Assembly (NCBI GenBank): GCA_963664365.1
Contig: OY761144.1
Coordinates: 2,356,001-2,420,000 of the forward strand
Origin: VXRN01 sp963664365
GTDB taxonomy: Bacteria; Chloroflexota; Dehalococcoidia; Lucifugimonadales; UBA1123
Length of the DNA stretch: 64,000 nucleotides
Reading direction: 5' to 3'
The notes below the pieces were generated by a model, which saw only the letters and a list, made by a program, of their open reading frames with translations, had not been told where the DNA came from and did no database searches. Of this stretch, positions 8,023 through 17,290 are shown piece after piece (within the stretch, counting starts at the first letter, position 1; every line of letters begins with the position of its first letter). The position numbers and the translations under genes were made by a program.

Positions 8023-8513
8023 ATCCCGAACATCTTCTCACGATCGCAGAGGGTCTCGCCTCTGGCGGGATGGGATCTCAACTGGGAAGACCAAGGCAGG
8101 CCGAACTGCGAAGATCCATCAGCGCTGCCTACTACGCCTTGTTCCACACCCTAGCCGATAACTGCGCGACCTTGCTTGTCGGCGCCAGGTCATCGACTCA
8201 AACCAAGCAGGCATGGAGGCAGATGTACCGGGCGCTGGATCACGGACAGGTCAAAAGACGATGCACTGATAGGCGTCCCAAGCGTGTTCTGGAGAAGTTT
8301 CCGCAGGGGATACAGGACTTCGCCGATCAACTCGTAAGGATGCAAAGGCAACGCCACTTGGCTGACTACGATCCATTCGAGCTCTTTTCACGAACTACCG
8401 TTTCTCAATTTATCGAGGAGACGAAAGCGGCCATCACTAGATTCAATCAGGTTGGCAGAAGTGACCGCCGCGCATTTGCCGTGTTCGTATTATTTGATCT
8501 CAGAAGGGGCTAA
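8019..8513 (+). CDS. HEPN domain protein
   Basis: A 164-residue helical protein. It carries the HEPN-type helix RRSISAAYYALFHTLADNCA and, near the second bundle, RMQRQRHLADYD, which fits the Rx4-6H RNase motif of HEPN toxins. The GTG start overlaps the previous stop by four bases. HEPN proteins act as RNases in toxin-antitoxin and defence modules, usually with a nucleotidyltransferase partner. Here the partner is a different small protein. The HEPN assignment is good; toxicity is inferred. Confidence 0.7.
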   Translation: MNPEHLLTIAEGLASGGMGSQLGRPRQAELRRSISAAYYALFHTLADNCATLLVGARSSTQTKQAWRQMYRALDHGQVKRRCTDRRPKRVLEKFPQGIQDFADQLVRMQRQRHLADYDPFELFSRTTVSQFIEETKAAITRFNQVGRSDRRAFAVFVLFDLRRG

Positions 8514-8691
8514 CGATCGGGCAAGGGTGGACATCGGGGTTGACGAGGAAGACGTGAGATACATCTAGGATCGGCTCTTGCCGCTCTTCTTGTTCTGAGA
8601 TTAGCTGGCGGCCATGCCCAGACAGAGCGCCACACTCCCTCTGTGCTATCATTGGCCCACTCGCATAACCCCAGCAACCGGAGGCGTCACC

Positions 8692-9717
8692 ATGCAGTTC
8701 AAAGGCAACGACTGGCTCGCGCTCATTCAGGAGCCCGCGCTGGAGCCGGACTTACCCATTTGCGACCCGCATCACCACTTCTGGGACATGCGGGACGAGC
8801 GCTCGCCCTACGGACGCTACCTGATGCACGAGCTTGCCGACGACGTCAACAGCGGCCACAACGTGCGCTCCACGGTCTTCGTGGAGGCGCGGGCGATGTA
8901 CCGGTCGAGCGGGCCGGAGGATATGCGTCCGGTCGGAGAGGTGGAGTTCGTCCAGGGCCTGGCGGCGGCGAGCGAGAGCGGATTGTACGGCCCGACTCGC
9001 GCGGCGGCGTCTATCGTCGGCCACGCCAACCTGACCCTCGGCGACCGCGTCGAGCCTGTCCTCGATGCGCTTCAGGCGGCGAGTCCCAACCGATTCCGCG
9101 GCATCCGCCACCATATCACCTGGGACCCGCATCCTGAGTTTCAGGATGCGGCGAGATCCAACGTGGAGGGCCTGTTGCTGCGCGATGACTTCAGGGCCGG
9201 CGCGCGCGTTCTGGCGCGCAAGGGGATGACGTTCGAGGCGTGGCTCTACTTCCCACAGATGATGGAGCTTGCCGACTTCGCCAAAGCCGTACCCGACCTG
9301 ACCATCATCCTGAACCACGTCGGCGGACTCATGCGCGTCGGCCCTTATGGGCGCAATGTCGATGAGACGATGGAGACCTGGCGCTCAGGAATCAGGGCGG
9401 TTGCCGAATGTCCCAACGTGTACGTCAAGTTGGGCGGGATCGGTATGCCGCGCACCGGCTTCGACTGGCACGAGCGCGACGTCCCCATCGGCTCCGAAGA
9501 ACTGGCCGACGCCATGGCGCCGCTGATGCACTACTGCATAGAAAAGTTCGGCCCCGAACGCGGCATGTTCGAGAGCAACTTCCCGGTGGACAAGGTCTCG
9601 TACTCGTACAACGTCATGTACAACGCCTTCAAGCGGCTGTCCAAAGACTACTCCGACTCTGAGCGCGCGGCGATGTTCCACGACAACGCGGTCCGCGTCT
9701 ATCGCGTCGATGTCTGA
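8692..9717 (+). CDS. amidohydrolase family protein (COG3618, PDC-lactonase-like)
   Basis: A 341-residue TIM-barrel metal hydrolase of the 2-pyrone-4,6-dicarboxylate lactonase / L-fucono-lactonase group, which opens lactones in sugar or aromatic catabolism. It shows the N-terminal metal motif CDPHHHFWD, then RGIRHHITWDP, LTIILNHVGG and C-terminal FESNFPVDK with the late acidic residue. ATG 8,692 follows GGAGGCG; TATCAT at 8,646-8,651 may be the -10. An upstream in-frame extension to 8,614 has no ribosome site. The substrate is unknown. Confidence 0.85.
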   Translation: MQFKGNDWLALIQEPALEPDLPICDPHHHFWDMRDERSPYGRYLMHELADDVNSGHNVRSTVFVEARAMYRSSGPEDMRPVGEVEFVQGLAAASESGLYGPTRAAASIVGHANLTLGDRVEPVLDALQAASPNRFRGIRHHITWDPHPEFQDAARSNVEGLLLRDDFRAGARVLARKGMTFEAWLYFPQMMELADFAKAVPDLTIILNHVGGLMRVGPYGRNVDETMETWRSGIRAVAECPNVYVKLGGIGMPRTGFDWHERDVPIGSEELADAMAPLMHYCIEKFGPERGMFESNFPVDKVSYSYNVMYNAFKRLSKDYSDSERAAMFHDNAVRVYRVDV

Positions 9718-9768
9718 AGCGATTATGACGGTCAGAGATATCTTGAGGCGGATGCCCTGATACTTAGC

Positions 9769-11292
9769 GTGACATCGTCCCTCACAAGGCCCATCCGCGC
9801 CCTGCGCTCCGGCCCCAACTACAAGTACTGGGTGTATGGCGCAGTCGCAATCGGGCTGTGGATCAACGTGAGCGACCAGTCCGGGGTCAACATTGCGCTG
9901 CCTGAGATAGCGGATGAGTTCGCCGCGGATATTCCGACCGTCCAGTGGATAACGCTAGGGTACAGCCTCGCCACCAGCGCGATGCTGATGCCGATGGGGC
10001 GGCTGTCGGACATGTTCGGGCGGAAGCTCGTGTACCTGCTGGGGTTCGCCGTGTTCGCGTTGATGGCCCTGGTCGGCGGACTCTCACAGAGCCTCGGCTT
10101 TCTGATCGTCGTCAAGATCGCGCAGGGCCTAGCCTCGGCGGGCATCCAGGCCAACTCCATGGCGCTGATAACCGAGGTGTTTCCGGACAGGGAGCGGGGC
10201 AAGGCGATGGGTATGTACATGGCGATCATCGGCACGGGCGCGGTGTCCGGTCCGATGTTTGGCGGGATCCTCGTCTCCAATTTCGGCTGGCGCTCGATCT
10301 TCTTCGCGGTGATGTCCGTCGCCATACTGTCTATGATATGTACGGCGGTGGTACTGAAGGGCCGGACAGCCGAGCAGGCGGGTCCTCAGAGGAAGGGGAC
10401 TTTCGACTGGATTGGCGCCGCGCTGTCGTCCGCCGCCTTGGTCGCGTTCCTGCTCGCCATGACCAACGCTTGGAAGCTCGGATGGACATCGCCGCCCATC
10501 GCGGGCGGACTCGCCGCCGCGCTGATCTTGGCAATCGGCTTCGTCGTATGGGAGATGCGGGCGTCCGACCCGATCCTGGACATCTCGCTGTTCAAGAGCC
10601 GTGTATTCTCAATGGCTATCGGAGCGAGATTCCTATCGTTCCTAGGCGGGTCCGCCGTATTCTTCCTGACGCCTTTCTACCTGATTCAGGGACTGGGATA
10701 CGAGGCGGACCGCGCCGCGCTGCTGATGATTCCGGGGCCGGTCTGCATGGCGATCGTCGGGCCGCTAAGCGGCAGGCTGTCCGACAGCGTCGGCACTCGC
10801 TGGCCTGCGGCGTTTGGAATGGCATCGTCGGCGTCGGCGATGTTCGTCCTGGCCCTGCTGGGCGCCGACTCGCCCGCGTGGCACGTCATCCTTGGGATGA
10901 TGCTGTCCGGACTCGGCATGGCAGCCTTCAGTTCTCCCAATACCAGCGTGATAATGAGTTCCCAGTCGCCGAGCAAGTATGGGATCGTTTCGGCCTTCGT
11001 AAACCTGACCCGCACCTCGGCTAACGTGTCGGGCCTTGCGCTTGCGGTCACGCTGGTGACGATCACCATGGCGTCCTACGGCTACGAGCCGAGCCTGTCG
11101 GCGGTGACGGGAGGTAGCGGCGAGGGCGTGCGGGAGGCGTTCGTGGTCGGCATGAGTCGCGCCTTCCGGCTGTCGGGAGCGCTGATGCTGATCGCGCTCG
11201 CGCTAACCGTTCTCAGGGCGGACAGGGCAAAGACACTCGAACAGTCCCCCCAACTCGGACGAGCGCAGGCAACCGGAGAGGGGAGCGACTAA
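9769..11292 (+). CDS. MFS transporter, DHA2 (14-TM) type
   Basis: A 507-residue integral membrane protein with about 14 hydrophobic segments. Motif A-like LGYSLATSAMLMPMGRLSDM and FGRK are followed by PDRERGKAMGMYMAIIGTGA and a conserved GPMFGGILVSNFGWRSIF, typical of EmrB/QacA drug-proton antiporters. GTG 9,769 lacks a clear Shine-Dalgarno sequence, so the exact start is uncertain. It probably exports small molecules; specificity cannot be read. It follows the amidohydrolase by about 50 bases and may be co-transcribed. Confidence 0.88.
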   Translation: MTSSLTRPIRALRSGPNYKYWVYGAVAIGLWINVSDQSGVNIALPEIADEFAADIPTVQWITLGYSLATSAMLMPMGRLSDMFGRKLVYLLGFAVFALMALVGGLSQSLGFLIVVKIAQGLASAGIQANSMALITEVFPDRERGKAMGMYMAIIGTGAVSGPMFGGILVSNFGWRSIFFAVMSVAILSMICTAVVLKGRTAEQAGPQRKGTFDWIGAALSSAALVAFLLAMTNAWKLGWTSPPIAGGLAAALILAIGFVVWEMRASDPILDISLFKSRVFSMAIGARFLSFLGGSAVFFLTPFYLIQGLGYEADRAALLMIPGPVCMAIVGPLSGRLSDSVGTRWPAAFGMASSASAMFVLALLGADSPAWHVILGMMLSGLGMAAFSSPNTSVIMSSQSPSKYGIVSAFVNLTRTSANVSGLALAVTLVTITMASYGYEPSLSAVTGGSGEGVREAFVVGMSRAFRLSGALMLIALALTVLRADRAKTLEQSPQLGRAQATGEGSD

Positions 11293-11356
11293 ACATAGGC
11301 GTGTCCGGCGCGCTATACTTTGACCAAGATACGATTGCCGTCAGAGGCCGCTCCAA

Positions 11357-11842
11357 TTGACTAACGACCGCGATCAGTCAGACAATAGAAGTGTCCGGGA
11401 GCCTATGTGGAGTATCCCGCACGGGTGGTGGACTGCCTTCTCAGCGCTGTTCATCATCCAAGTGTCGTTTGTTTCGATAGTAGTGGGTCTGGACGAAATC
11501 GGGCATGGAGACCAAGAGAGAAGATTTGCTGAAGTCCTGAGCGCGGTTCTCAACCGACTGTCGGCGGTCCCAGTGGTGGCTGCCGCATTCAGCATGGCCC
11601 TAGTGGAAGGAGCGAAAACTATCATGGTTATCGGTCAATACCTCGAAAACAAGCTGGTCAAGCCTCTACAGGAAAGGCTTAGAGAAGAAGGCAGAACCGA
11701 AGGCAGGACTGAAGGCAGGACTGAAGGCGGGGCTGAAATGCACGAGGAGTGGGCCGACTGGAATCGCAGGCGTCTGGAAGCCGAAGAAAGCGGTCTTCCA
11801 TTCGACGATCCGCCTCCCGAAGCTCCTTCACAAACCGGGTGA
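11357..11842 (+). CDS. membrane protein of unknown function with GRTEG repeats
   Basis: A protein of up to 161 residues with two hydrophobic segments (FSALFIIQVSFVSIVVGL and LSAVPVVAAAFSMALVEG) and an amphipathic region. It then has a short tandem EGRTEGRTEGRTEGG and an acidic proline-rich tail (WADWNRRRLEAEESGLPFDD). The tail style is common in small helper proteins of this group. The frame begins at TTG 11,357, but ATG 11,405 is preceded by CGGGAG and is a credible alternative start. No function can be assigned. Confidence 0.55.
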   Translation: MTNDRDQSDNRSVREPMWSIPHGWWTAFSALFIIQVSFVSIVVGLDEIGHGDQERRFAEVLSAVLNRLSAVPVVAAAFSMALVEGAKTIMVIGQYLENKLVKPLQERLREEGRTEGRTEGRTEGGAEMHEEWADWNRRRLEAEESGLPFDDPPPEAPSQTG

Positions 11843-11922
11843 ACGACACCATGACACTACCGGAAAGAGTTAGCGGGGCGGCAGTTCCCCGCTAATATGA
11901 AGCGAGCAGCGGAGATCGGTAC

Positions 11923-14900
11923 ATGGAAGAGATATTTGGCGTAGATACCAACCGCATCATGCTGGGCTTGGCCGTCGGCTTTGCGCTGATCGTCGTGGCG
12001 GTCGGCATCCTTGCTCTGTTCAACCGCATCATCCTGAAGATCGGGTTGCGCAACATTCCCAGAAGGCCCGCGCAGACCTCGCTCATCGTCGTGGGCCTGA
12101 TGCTCAGCACGCTGATAATCTCGTCCGCGCTGGGCACCGGAGACACGATCAATCACTCGATCCGAAACGAGGTCACCAAGGATCTCGGGGAGATCGACGA
12201 GATCCTCACCTCTGCCGTCGGCGACTCCACCAGCCTGGCGGGCAGCAGCCCGTACTTCCCGGCCGGCACGCTCGACGACCTGCGCGCCCAGCTTTCCGAC
12301 GACGACCGGATCGACGGCATGATGGCGTCCATAGCCGAGCGCGCCCCGGTGTCCAACCCCGAAACCGCCGAGAGCGTCGGCCGGATGAACGTCGTCGCCA
12401 TAGACACCGCCAACCTGGGCGTATTCGGACCCATTATCGACGCCGACGGCAGGACTTTGGACGCCTCGACCCTGACCGGCGGCGCCGTGTTCATCAACCA
12501 GAAGGCGGAGGAGGAGTTGGAGGCGTCCGTAGGCGACACGCTTACGATGTTCCTCCAGAGCGGCGCCTACGAACTGAGCGTCGCCGCCATAGCCGCGGAC
12601 GGCGGTCTCGCCGGAACCGATCCGACAATCGTCCTGTCGCTGCCGCAGGCCCAAGCATTCTTCGAACGCGCCGGCGCGGTCAACTCGATCCTCGTCTCGA
12701 ACCGCGGCGACGAGAGATCCGGGGCCGACCTGAGCGAGGACGTCACCGAGCATCTTCGATCTATCCTGACCAACGAGGACGCCGCCAGCGAGATCAAGAC
12801 TCTCCTAGGCACGCCCGAAGTCGTGGCCGCCATACGCAAGCTGGCCGACGACCGGACAGGAGCGACGAAGGAAGACCTGCTCGAGACCGCAGACCTGCTT
12901 GAGTCGGACGGCCTGGACCCCAAGCTGGTGTCCAACCTGGCGGACGAAGGTATCGCGGCGCTGTTACTTGTCGCCTTCGAGTCCACCACCGACGACTACG
13001 AGTTGCTTCTCTCCGCGTTCACCCTGTTCAGCGAACTGAATATCCTGAGCGTCCAGGACGTCAAGGCCGACCTGCTCAACTTTGCCAACACTATCGCCAG
13101 CGGCATCATGTCCATCTTCATCATATTCGGGCTGTTTTCGATAATGGCCGGCGTGATGCTGATATTCCTCATCTTCGTCATGCTCGCCGCGGAGCGAAAG
13201 CCCGAGATGGGGATCGCCCGCGCGATAGGGATGAGGCGGCGGCACCTGGTGCAGTCTTTCATCTACGAGGGACTGGCCTACGACCTGGTATCTGCCCTTG
13301 TCGGCGCGACGCTCGGCATACTGGTCGGGCTGGCAATGGTCAGCGTCATGGCGGGCATCTTTGCTGGCGAAGGCGACGACTTCGAGATCGTAATGAACTA
13401 CCGCTGGCAGAGCTTCGTCATAGCCTACTCTCTGGGCGTAATTCTAACCTTCATCACGGTCTTCTTCTCCTCGTATCGCGCCAGCAAGCTGAACATCGTC
13501 GCAGCGATTCGAGACCTCCCGGACACGCTTACCTCTAGGACTGAGGAGTCCAAGCTGAGGGTCGTACTTCGCGCCATAGTCGCGCCGTTCGCGTACTTCG
13601 GACGCGCATTCCGCGCGCTCGTCAAGCTCCGCCTCAAGTCGTTCCTGCTCAACCTGCTACTCGGACTCGTTAGGATATTCCCGCCGATATGGGTCTTGCT
13701 CATACTTTGGTCGCTGGCGCGAATCTCAACGGGGGCGCTGTACAAAGGATGGTTGACCTTCCTGCTTGGCGTCGCGCTGGCCGCGGTCGGCCTCGTAGTG
13801 GACCACGCCGCGCCCTTCTCTATCGGTGTGACGATAGCGGTCATCGGACTCGGCCTAATGCTGCGCTGGCTGTTCGACAGGCCCGCTTGGGACGCGCGCC
13901 GGCAGAACCGATTCACCGCGGCCGCCGTGCTGCTTTTCGCCGCCTTCTGGCTCGGCATCGGCATCGCGCAGGGAAAGCCCCTGACCATAGCCCTGGCTCT
14001 CGTCGTCGTGGGGTTCGAGCTAGTCAGGCAGATATCCATGTCCAGGTCAACCGCCGTGACCGAGCTTGAGTCTCGCAACGCCTTCACCTTCATCGGCTTA
14101 GTCCTACTGCTGTTCTGGGGAACGCCGTTCGACTCGCTGGAGTGGATAATACCCGAGCTTAACTCCAACATTGAGATGTTCTTCGTGTCCGGCGTCTGCA
14201 TCGTGATGGCCCCGGTCTGGGTGATAGTTTATAACGCCGACCTGATAACAGACGTAATGACCGCCATATTCGGCAGATTCTCGCGCCTGCGGCCCGCGCT
14301 CAAGACCGCCGTCGCATACCCGCTCAACTCCCGGATGCGAACCGGCCTCACCCTTGCAATGCTCGCGCTGGTCATCTTCACCCTGATCGTCATGTCCATG
14401 CTCAACACCTCGTTCGGTACGGCCCTCGACGACATCGACTCGGTCACCGGCGGCTGGGACATCGTCGGAACAGTCAACTACAATAACCCCATTGAGGACA
14501 TCGAATCCGATCTCCCTGCCGCGCTCGGCGAAGATATGAACCAAATCGCCGCCATCGGAGGATACACCTCGATTCCAGTGGACCTCCGCCAGGTCGGAGC
14601 CGAGGAGCAGCAGTGGCGCTCATATCAGGCTCGCGGCGCGGAGCGTTCTTACTTGGAGAACACCGGGCACGACTTCAAGATAATCGCCGACGGCTACGGC
14701 GACACGAAAGAGGAGGTCTGGAAGACGCTCAGAGACAACCCCAACCTTGCGGTTATAGACGTGTGGGCGCTGCCGTCGGAGCAGGGAAGCAGCTTCATCA
14801 TCGGCGGCCCAGAATTCAGGGTCGAGGGTCTCTACTTCGAAGACGAGGAGATGGAGCCGATCGAGGTCGAGATTCGAAAGCCGCGAAGCGGATCCATCGC

Positions 14901-15546
14901 CAAGGTCACCATCATTGCCGTCTTGGATACGCTGGCCGACCAGCAGGGCGTGTTGATGTTCCCCAAGACGGTTCTTGACGAAATCTCCCCCGATCCGCTG
15001 CCTATCACGACCTACCGAATAAAGCTGGCAGAGGGCGCCGACGCCAAGGCCGTATCCGACATGCTCGACGAGGCGTTCGTCGAAAACGGACTCAGTACCT
15101 CGATATTGGCCGAGGATATAGAAGAGGAGCGCGAGATCAACACCGGCATCAATCTCCTGCTTCAGGGATTCATGGCCTCCGGCCTGCTGGTGGGAATCGC
15201 GGCCTTGGGCGTCATAAGCCTGCGCTCCGTCGTGGAACGCCGCCAGCAGATCGGCGTCCTGCGCGCCATTGGCTACCGCCGGAGCATGGTGCTCACCAGC
15301 TTCCTCATAGAGTCCAGCTTCATAGCATTGCTCGGAATCCTGCTCGGCGTCGGACTCGGCTCGCTCCTGTCCTACAACCTCGTCGAGTCCATCGGTGAGG
15401 ACATTCCCGGACTGTCATTCACCGTGCCCTGGATGCAGATAGGAATTATCGTGGCGATAGCCTACGCCTTCTCCCTGCTTACGACCTTCCTGCCCGCCCG
15501 CCAGGCGTCCCGCATCTACCCAGCCGAAGCGTTGAGATATGAGTAA
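11923..15546 (+). CDS. large ABC transporter permease with two FtsX domains
   Basis: A 1,207-residue membrane protein. An N-terminal TM is followed by RNIPRRPAQTSLIVVGLMLS (the FtsX/MacB 'R.RR…T' entry) and a MacB-like periplasmic region (about 60-300). FtsX domain 1 comes at about 390-530 with GIARAIGMRRRHL. A central TM-rich block (about 560-770), a second periplasmic domain (about 810-1040) and FtsX domain 2 with GVLRAIGYRRSMV near the end complete it. Such proteins export lipids, lipoproteins or peptides with a LolD/MacB ATPase. No ATPase is encoded next to it. The start at ATG 11,923 lacks a strong ribosome site. Confidence 0.85.
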   Translation: MEEIFGVDTNRIMLGLAVGFALIVVAVGILALFNRIILKIGLRNIPRRPAQTSLIVVGLMLSTLIISSALGTGDTINHSIRNEVTKDLGEIDEILTSAVGDSTSLAGSSPYFPAGTLDDLRAQLSDDDRIDGMMASIAERAPVSNPETAESVGRMNVVAIDTANLGVFGPIIDADGRTLDASTLTGGAVFINQKAEEELEASVGDTLTMFLQSGAYELSVAAIAADGGLAGTDPTIVLSLPQAQAFFERAGAVNSILVSNRGDERSGADLSEDVTEHLRSILTNEDAASEIKTLLGTPEVVAAIRKLADDRTGATKEDLLETADLLESDGLDPKLVSNLADEGIAALLLVAFESTTDDYELLLSAFTLFSELNILSVQDVKADLLNFANTIASGIMSIFIIFGLFSIMAGVMLIFLIFVMLAAERKPEMGIARAIGMRRRHLVQSFIYEGLAYDLVSALVGATLGILVGLAMVSVMAGIFAGEGDDFEIVMNYRWQSFVIAYSLGVILTFITVFFSSYRASKLNIVAAIRDLPDTLTSRTEESKLRVVLRAIVAPFAYFGRAFRALVKLRLKSFLLNLLLGLVRIFPPIWVLLILWSLARISTGALYKGWLTFLLGVALAAVGLVVDHAAPFSIGVTIAVIGLGLMLRWLFDRPAWDARRQNRFTAAAVLLFAAFWLGIGIAQGKPLTIALALVVVGFELVRQISMSRSTAVTELESRNAFTFIGLVLLLFWGTPFDSLEWIIPELNSNIEMFFVSGVCIVMAPVWVIVYNADLITDVMTAIFGRFSRLRPALKTAVAYPLNSRMRTGLTLAMLALVIFTLIVMSMLNTSFGTALDDIDSVTGGWDIVGTVNYNNPIEDIESDLPAALGEDMNQIAAIGGYTSIPVDLRQVGAEEQQWRSYQARGAERSYLENTGHDFKIIADGYGDTKEEVWKTLRDNPNLAVIDVWALPSEQGSSFIIGGPEFRVEGLYFEDEEMEPIEVEIRKPRSGSIAKVTIIAVLDTLADQQGVLMFPKTVLDEISPDPLPITTYRIKLAEGADAKAVSDMLDEAFVENGLSTSILAEDIEEEREINTGINLLLQGFMASGLLVGIAALGVISLRSVVERRQQIGVLRAIGYRRSMVLTSFLIESSFIALLGILLGVGLGSLLSYNLVESIGEDIPGLSFTVPWMQIGIIVAIAYAFSLLTTFLPARQASRIYPAEALRYE

Positions 15547-15580
15547 ACCGACGTACTTATCCGAATAGAGGTGTTTAGGC

Positions 15581-15847
15581 ATGACGACAACAAGCGCATA
15601 CATCCGTACCATCATTGGGGAGGATGGCTCGGTAGAGTTGCCTGACCACCTGCTCGAATGCGCCGGCCTCAAGCCGGGCGACGAGGTCATCATCGCAATC
15701 GAAGACGGTCACCTGATAGTCCAGACCGACAAGCAGCTAAGCGACCAGATTAAGCGAATGTTCGCCCACGTCCCACCCGGCGTAAGTCTCGCTGACGAAC
15801 TCATCAAAGAGCGCCGCGCCGAATTTCAGCGAGAGCAGAAAGATTAA
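15581..15847 (+). CDS. AbrB/SpoVT-type antitoxin
   Basis: An 88-residue protein with a swapped-hairpin AbrB core (GSVELPDHLLECAGLKPGDE, then VIIAIEDGHLIVQT) and a charged C-terminal tail (ADELIKERRAEFQREQKD) that would wrap the toxin. It is followed 8 bases later by a PIN toxin gene, the classic VapB-VapC order. It probably autoregulates its own promoter. GAGGTG lies ahead of the ATG. Confidence 0.8.
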   Translation: MTTTSAYIRTIIGEDGSVELPDHLLECAGLKPGDEVIIAIEDGHLIVQTDKQLSDQIKRMFAHVPPGVSLADELIKERRAEFQREQKD

Positions 15848-15855
15848 GGCAGCAC

Positions 15856-16275
15856 ATGACCCCCTCGGAAAACAGCGCCTTGTCCGAAAGGGAGTTCGTT
15901 GTCGACGCGTCTGCGTTGCTTGCATGGATTCAAGATGAAAACGGTGGAGCGGTCGTGGAAGACCTGATGGATCAACTGGTTATCTCAACCGTAAACTGGA
16001 TAGAAGTTGCCCAAAGGACGCTCAGCCGAAATGCAAGCGTACCATTGCTTCGCAGCAGGCTGGATAGACGAGGGTTGCTGTTTGCGGAACTGACCATTCA
16101 AGATGCGGAAATCGCTGCTGATTTGCGGCTACCGACTCAACATGCCGGACTATCTCTTGCCGATAGAGTGTGTCTGGCCCTAGCCAAGAGGTTGGGACTG
16201 CCCGCCTTGACGGCAGATAGCGCATGGAGCGAAGTTGATGTTGATATCGATGTCAAAGTCGTTCAGATCAGGTGA
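15856..16275 (+). CDS. vapC: VapC-like PIN toxin
   Basis: A 139-residue PIN-domain RNase. FVVDASALLAWIQDE gives the first Asp, NWIEVAQR the Glu, and LSLADRVCLALAKRLGLPAL … TADSAW the distal acidic pair. The catalytic set looks intact. It is paired with the AbrB-type antitoxin. Its stop (TGA 16,273-16,275) overlaps a possible GTG start of holB and forms part of an AGGTGA ribosome site for the holB ATG, so an essential replication gene is read immediately after the toxin. Confidence 0.82.
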   Translation: MTPSENSALSEREFVVDASALLAWIQDENGGAVVEDLMDQLVISTVNWIEVAQRTLSRNASVPLLRSRLDRRGLLFAELTIQDAEIAADLRLPTQHAGLSLADRVCLALAKRLGLPALTADSAWSEVDVDIDVKVVQIR

Positions 16276-16280
16276 AACCG

Positions 16281-17282
16281 ATGTGGAAAACCGTCGGACA
16301 TGACAAAGCGCTCAGGACATTGGAGCGTGCCATAGCGACCGACCGCGTCGCCCACGCATACTTGGTCGTCGGACCCGCGCAGGTCGGCAAGACGACTCTG
16401 GCCCTAGACCTCGCCCGCGCCGTCAACTGCGCCTCCGACGACCCGCCCTGCTCCGACTGCCGCCAGTGCCAGAGGATTGCGTCCGGACTCCACCCGGACA
16501 TCCGCGTCGTCGGACTCGAGCCCGCGCGCTCCGGACGGATGAGGACGCAGATCAGCATCGACCAAGTCAGGGAGGCGCAGCGCGAGGCCAGCCTGCTTCC
16601 ATACGAAGGCCGTTACAGGGTCTTCATCTTCGAGACCGCCGAGAAGCTCACCGCCGAGGCGTCGAACAGCCTGCTGAAGATGCTAGAAGAGCCGCCTGAC
16701 GGCGTCATAATCGCTCTGCTGGCGTCTGACGCCGGCGCGATGCTCCCGACAATTCTGTCCCGATGTCGCCGGATAGACCTCAGGCCCGTACCTGCTCAGA
16801 CCGTCTCAGAGCTTCTGACCGAACGCTATGGCGTGAGCGGAGAGCGGGCGCGGGAGATCGCGGGAGCATCGTCCGGCAGAGTCGGCTGGGCCGTCGAGGC
16901 CGCTCGCGACCCCGGACTAATGGAGCGCGTCCGGCAGGCCATCGACACCATAGACCAGTTCACCAGGGGCTCGTTGACCGACCGCTTCGAGTACGCCCAG
17001 CAACTTTCGGGCCGCTTCAGCGCGAACAGGGAGGCCGTCTTCGCCGACCTCGATCTCTGGCAGTCGTGGTGGCGCGACGTTCTGCTGACCGGCCACCAAA
17101 GAAGCGAGCTTGTGTCGAACGTCGCCAAGCGGGAGTCGCTGGAAGAGATCTCGGCGAAGCTCTCAGTGGAGGATGCGGCAGCAGCCGTCGCCGCCGTGCG
17201 CCGCGCGGTCTTCCTTCTGGAACGCAACGTCTCCCCCCGGCTCGCGCTCGAAGACATGATGCTGGCGCTGCCGAGAGTGTGA
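16281..17282 (+). CDS. holB: DNA polymerase III subunit delta'
   Basis: A clamp-loader AAA+ subunit of about 333 residues. Walker A is GPAQVGKTT. A zinc module carries Cys in CASDDPPCSDCRQC. There is a LLKMLEEPPDGV switch region and the SRC motif (TILSRCRRIDLRP) of clamp loaders. ATG 16,281 is preferred because AGGTGA lies 5 bases upstream. GTG 16,272 (overlapping the vapC stop) adds three residues and has no ribosome site. It is followed by a PSP1-type fragment, the order seen in many Gram-positive-like lineages (holB-ricT). Confidence 0.9.
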   Translation: MWKTVGHDKALRTLERAIATDRVAHAYLVVGPAQVGKTTLALDLARAVNCASDDPPCSDCRQCQRIASGLHPDIRVVGLEPARSGRMRTQISIDQVREAQREASLLPYEGRYRVFIFETAEKLTAEASNSLLKMLEEPPDGVIIALLASDAGAMLPTILSRCRRIDLRPVPAQTVSELLTERYGVSGERAREIAGASSGRVGWAVEAARDPGLMERVRQAIDTIDQFTRGSLTDRFEYAQQLSGRFSANREAVFADLDLWQSWWRDVLLTGHQRSELVSNVAKRESLEEISAKLSVEDAAAAVAAVRRAVFLLERNVSPRLALEDMMLALPRV

Positions 17283-17290
17283 GGCCCAAC

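Noticed and set aside
11857..12753. 298-residue minus-strand frame
   Set aside because: Antisense to the FtsX permease; composition typical of GC-rich shadow frames.
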